Source of the DNA: Melieria omissa
Lineage: Eukaryota > Arthropoda > Insecta > Diptera > Ulidiidae
Length of the DNA: 64,000 nt
NCBI GenBank assembly: GCA_963971225.1
Contig: OZ020269.1
Span: 6,262,001-6,326,000 of the forward strand
Direction: 5' to 3'
Position 1 is the stretch's first letter, and each line of letters opens with the position of its first letter. The notes beneath the pieces are model-generated. The model ran no database searches, had not been told where the DNA came from, and saw nothing but the letters and a program-made list of their open reading frames with translations. The position numbers and the translations under genes are program-made. This document shows, in pieces, positions 61,103 to 64,000 of this stretch.

Positions 61103-62543
61103 ATGCAGAAGTTTCTGCGCAGACCGCCCCCGAAGCGCGACATTGACAACATTATCCTCTGTTTCAAATGGCTGTTTATTTTTCAATTTTACGCTGGCTG
61201 CCTGTGCTTCCGCTTGGAAGGATGCAAATTGCAATTGACCACTGCCAGCATTGTCTATACCAACTTTATCCGCATTGCACTGCTGGTCGGTTTCATCGGT
61301 GGCGTCGTCTTAAAGCTCACCAACGAGGACAGTGCCCAAGCCATGCTCGGCCATTTGTCGCCGGTGCTGAAATTTGTACTCGTTTTCGAGGGCGCCATTT
61401 GCGTCCTCTCCTACATCCAAGTCAGCCTGCTGATGGATATTCACAAGCACGCGCACATGAAGTTGATGCACCGCTTCCAGGCTTTGGATCGGCGTATGCA
61501 AGCCGACTTCCCCAGCATCAGCTGGAACTATTACAAATCGGTGCGAAAGTACACGCCGCTAACCATTTTTGTGTTGGGCTTCTACGTCGTGGTGGCGCTA
61601 CTTTACCTCTACAATATGTCCAACTGTTCGTGCGGCCACCTTACAACGTTCATCACTGCGATTAGCTATGCCTGCATGACTGCGGCGCCCGGCAGTTCCA
61701 ACTTCCTGCAAATCGGCGGAATGGACATGTTGCGTCTACGTTTTCGCCTCATACGTCGCATGCTGGCACAGCACTTCGCGGCGCGCCGAACCTACAAAAG
61801 CCAGCTGGAGTTGCATCAGCGTGTCGGTCGACTGATCGGCTACTGCAAAAGCTACCTCGAGCTAGTGCTGGCAGTGAACAGCGTCCACAGCTACACTTGC
61901 GCTGTCGGCTTGTTTTACGACTTTAGCATATTAACCAACATGATCTTCCTGCTATGCCAGAAGGCATCCGAATCGCGCGCGCCCGCCAAGGACTACATCT
62001 TTATTACGCTCTTCATGACACCGCGCTTGTACAAGGTGATTTTAACGGCGGCGTACGGCTACATGGCTTACAGAGAAGTAAGCAAAAAGTGCTTATAAAA
62101 ACTAAGAAAACACTTGCACATTTGATTGTGTTGCTTCCAGTACACTACCGATTCGAAATAGCAACTCGCATTTTTATAAAACTAATATTTTAGAGAAAGA
62201 ACTGCTTACAAATGATCTTGAACTATGGTGACTACTTCCCGAACTGTCCAAAGGTGCGCGAGACACTTCAGCACTTTCTCCACTGGAAAATGCATAATAG
62301 CTACAACCTGACTATAGGCCGCATAATACCCTGTAATCTGGTTGTCCTTTACATGGTATGGTTGGCAAAATTAAACAGATGAAGTAATAAGTTTTCGTTC
62401 ATTTTCAGACATTTCACGGCATTGCGAACTATGTTATAATCCTCATTCAATTGCAGTTCCAGCAAAACAATATTGCAAACCACCTGAAGAGCCATGACAT
62501 GCCTCCAGATGTTGAGCTAATTAGTAGAAGGATAAGTATATGA
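61103..62543 (+). CDS. Insect gustatory receptor (Gr family), complete
   Basis: Multi-pass membrane chemoreceptor, probably a ligand-gated ion channel in taste neurons as for the family. Three coding exons, 61103-62077, 62194-62355 and 62409-62543 (TGA), all in phase 0, give 423 aa, a normal Gr length. The N-terminus is short and basic (MQKFLRRPPPKR), several hydrophobic segments follow, and the last exon carries the family C-terminal signature in the form TFHGIANYVIILIQLQF, where the usual TYxxxxxQF appears as NYVIILIQLQF. The short terminal exons of similar phase are also typical of insect Gr genes. I start at the second in-frame ATG because the upstream one lies before a probable 3' splice site. 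The specific Gr orthologue cannot be assigned by eye. Its 3' end converges with an unrecognised gene on the other strand. Confidence 0.85.
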
Positions 62544-62544
62544 A

Positions 62545-62610
62545 AATAAATTATATCAAACTGCAACTTAATAACTTATAAACAACAAATAAATCTGTTT
62601 GAAAAATAAA
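62545..62610 (+). terminator. Cluster of polyadenylation signals after the gustatory receptor
   Basis: Three AATAAA hexamers follow the receptor stop within about 65 bp (at 62545, 62588 and near 62605). One or more probably directs 3' end formation. Confidence 0.45.
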
Positions 62611-62624
62611 TTCCAAGTCGGTGC

Positions 62625-62630
62625 TTTATT
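62625..62630 (-). terminator. Candidate polyadenylation signal of the unrecognised right-edge gene
   Basis: Canonical AATAAA on the minus strand about 295 bp past its stop and only about 80 bp from the opposing receptor's stop codon, so the two 3' ends are close or overlap. Confidence 0.35.
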
Positions 62631-62924
62631 CTATTTCCATTTTAACGGAGTAAAAAATTAATAGTTCTAACATCCAAAACACACAACTAAATGAAAATAG
62701 ACACTGAAAGCTTCTGATGCGGTTTCACCAGAACTAATAGCAGCAGACTATGTGTGTTGAAATGCTCTTGAATGAAAACAGCATTTAATTCACCCCACTG
62801 CGTCTTAACGCCTTTATACATGCAAGTACGCAATCTCGTACAAACGCACTTGGCACAATACATTAAACAAGTAATAACCTACTACATCAGAAATCCGAAT
62901 AGCCGCTTCAACGAACGACTTAAA

Positions 62925-64000
62925 TTATGCTTGCGGTTGTGAAAAGGACTTGTAAACGCCGAATTGATCCACAAGAACAATGTCAGGATTAATTTGAATG
63001 CCTGCAAAAAGTACTCAATTCATGTGTAATTGAACATTTGCAGAGCTGTATTTAAGCTCATTACCGAAAAAGCCTTCGACCTCATCGTGAGTCAATGTTG
63101 TGTTTTTTCCCATTGCTTTAATAGTATCCAACAGCAACACTAGGGACTTTCGTAAACAACGTCGACTGTTATCGTTTGGAAAAAGTTTAATAAGATCAAT
63201 TCGCGTATTCCAGTAAAAAGGGTATCGCCCTCTGGACAGGTAGTCAACCATGCGCCTCATCACCTACGAATGGCCATTACATTAGTGTGCTCACAATTCG
63301 ATCATTTCATTTCATCGTCGTTGAAAAAATAAATATTCACCTCAACCATCACCGTGGCTATGGTGCAACTAGTCATCCTTCCCACGCCTAGTCTGGTGTA
63401 GAGATTTTCATAGCATACGGACAGCAGGTGCACATCTCTCATATTATCTGGATGCACCTTGCGGAGCAGCTGCGACAGCAATCGGTACGCCATGCGAACC
63501 GTCGTATTGTTCGACATTTCTGTTTCACTCAGGGGCGTGCAGATGGAGAAGCTAAAACTACGCACATCTGCCACCGGCATCCAGTGCGACTTAAGATTAT
63601 GCGGGGGATATGGCCCGGGCTCATCGTTCCTCGGAAACCACCTCATCAAAACGCGCAACCGGATCACCAGCACACCCCGGTCAGAGCTGGCGTTTACGGT
63701 GACGTAGTTGCATTGCCATTCTCCATGCAACTGCACGCTTTTATCAGATATGTCCAGCTCGTAGACGTCGCCCTTGTGACCGCGCACAAAGCAGCCGCCG
63801 CGGAGTAAGCCCAGTGCGATGGTTTCGCGGACTAGTTCTGTCAAAGTGTCTCCGGGGAAAACGGAATTGTATTTGGCAAATGGTGAAGCCGCCAGCCAAG
63901 CGTCATCTTTAACAACGGTCTTTATGATTTTCAGGCAAGAGAACAATTTTGAATCACACCTGGCCTTCAAGCCGACAAAGCGCGACATGTCCAACACCAC
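62925..64000 (-). CDS. Unrecognised protein, 3' part only (5' end beyond the right edge)
   Basis: Three exons on the minus strand are supported by splice sites and phase: 64000-63341 (open at the window edge, donor GAG/GTGAAT), 63263-63065, and 63001-62925 ending in TAA. Together they give 311 visible residues. Codon use is GC-rich at third positions like the neighbouring genes and the frame is open over 660 nt, so this is a real gene. I do not recognise the family. The visible part is soluble-looking, with no signal peptide or clear membrane segment; it contains basic and aromatic clusters (LRVLMRWFPRND) and a Leu-rich helical stretch (CLRKSLVLLLDTIKAMG). If the last intron is not removed, the protein would instead end 16 codons after residue FF. 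It converges on the gustatory receptor, and a minus-strand AATAAA lies at 62625-62630. Confidence 0.75.

Overview
This window reads as nuclear DNA from a higher (schizophoran) fly, most likely a tephritid-like fruit fly. The genes are split by canonical GT..AG introns, the recognisable proteins match dipteran families closely, and the intergenic DNA is AT-rich, full of (TACA)n and (CA)n simple repeats and crowded with small DNA transposons. The species cannot be named from sequence alone.

Layout. 1-6.1 kb: gene-free DNA with small MITEs and two tight hairpins downstream of a gene end. 6.1-19.5 kb, minus strand: a complete six-coding-exon gene for a Crossveinless-2/BMPER-type secreted BMP modulator (five VWC domains, a VWD domain with the GDPH motif, predicted 767 aa). 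Its two large introns hold a PIF/Harbinger-like MITE, a pogo-like remnant and CAA-rich repeats. 19.5-54.5 kb: a 35-kb gene-poor interval with GC-rich islands and many decayed mobile elements: a Helitron just upstream of the cv-2 coding start, a Tc1-like deletion derivative, a TTAA-flanked piggyBac-like MITE, a 1.6-kb Tc1-like palindrome beside a hAT-like element, a pogo-like element containing a 5'-truncated LINE, a second Helitron-like remnant, and another pogo-like element. Two spliced-looking minus-strand exons at 54.8 and 50.7 kb encode a signal peptide and an unrecognised extracellular start. They belong either to an unknown secreted protein or to an alternative cv-2 5' end.

56.3-64 kb is compact and gene-dense: amaretto/TM2D1 (minus), the selenocysteine elongation factor eEFSec (minus), the N-terminal acetyltransferase san/NAA50 (plus, divergent from eEFSec), a gustatory receptor (plus) and, convergent with it, the 3' part of an unrecognised gene running off the right edge (minus). 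These are housekeeping, sensory and unknown functions packed together rather than a pathway. The signalling gene cv-2 sits apart, next to the gene-poor interval, which is where distant regulatory sequence would be expected.

All exon joins were derived by eye from splice sites and reading-frame phase. Transposon superfamily calls rest on terminal inverted repeats, target-site duplications and short protein remnants, not on database searches.
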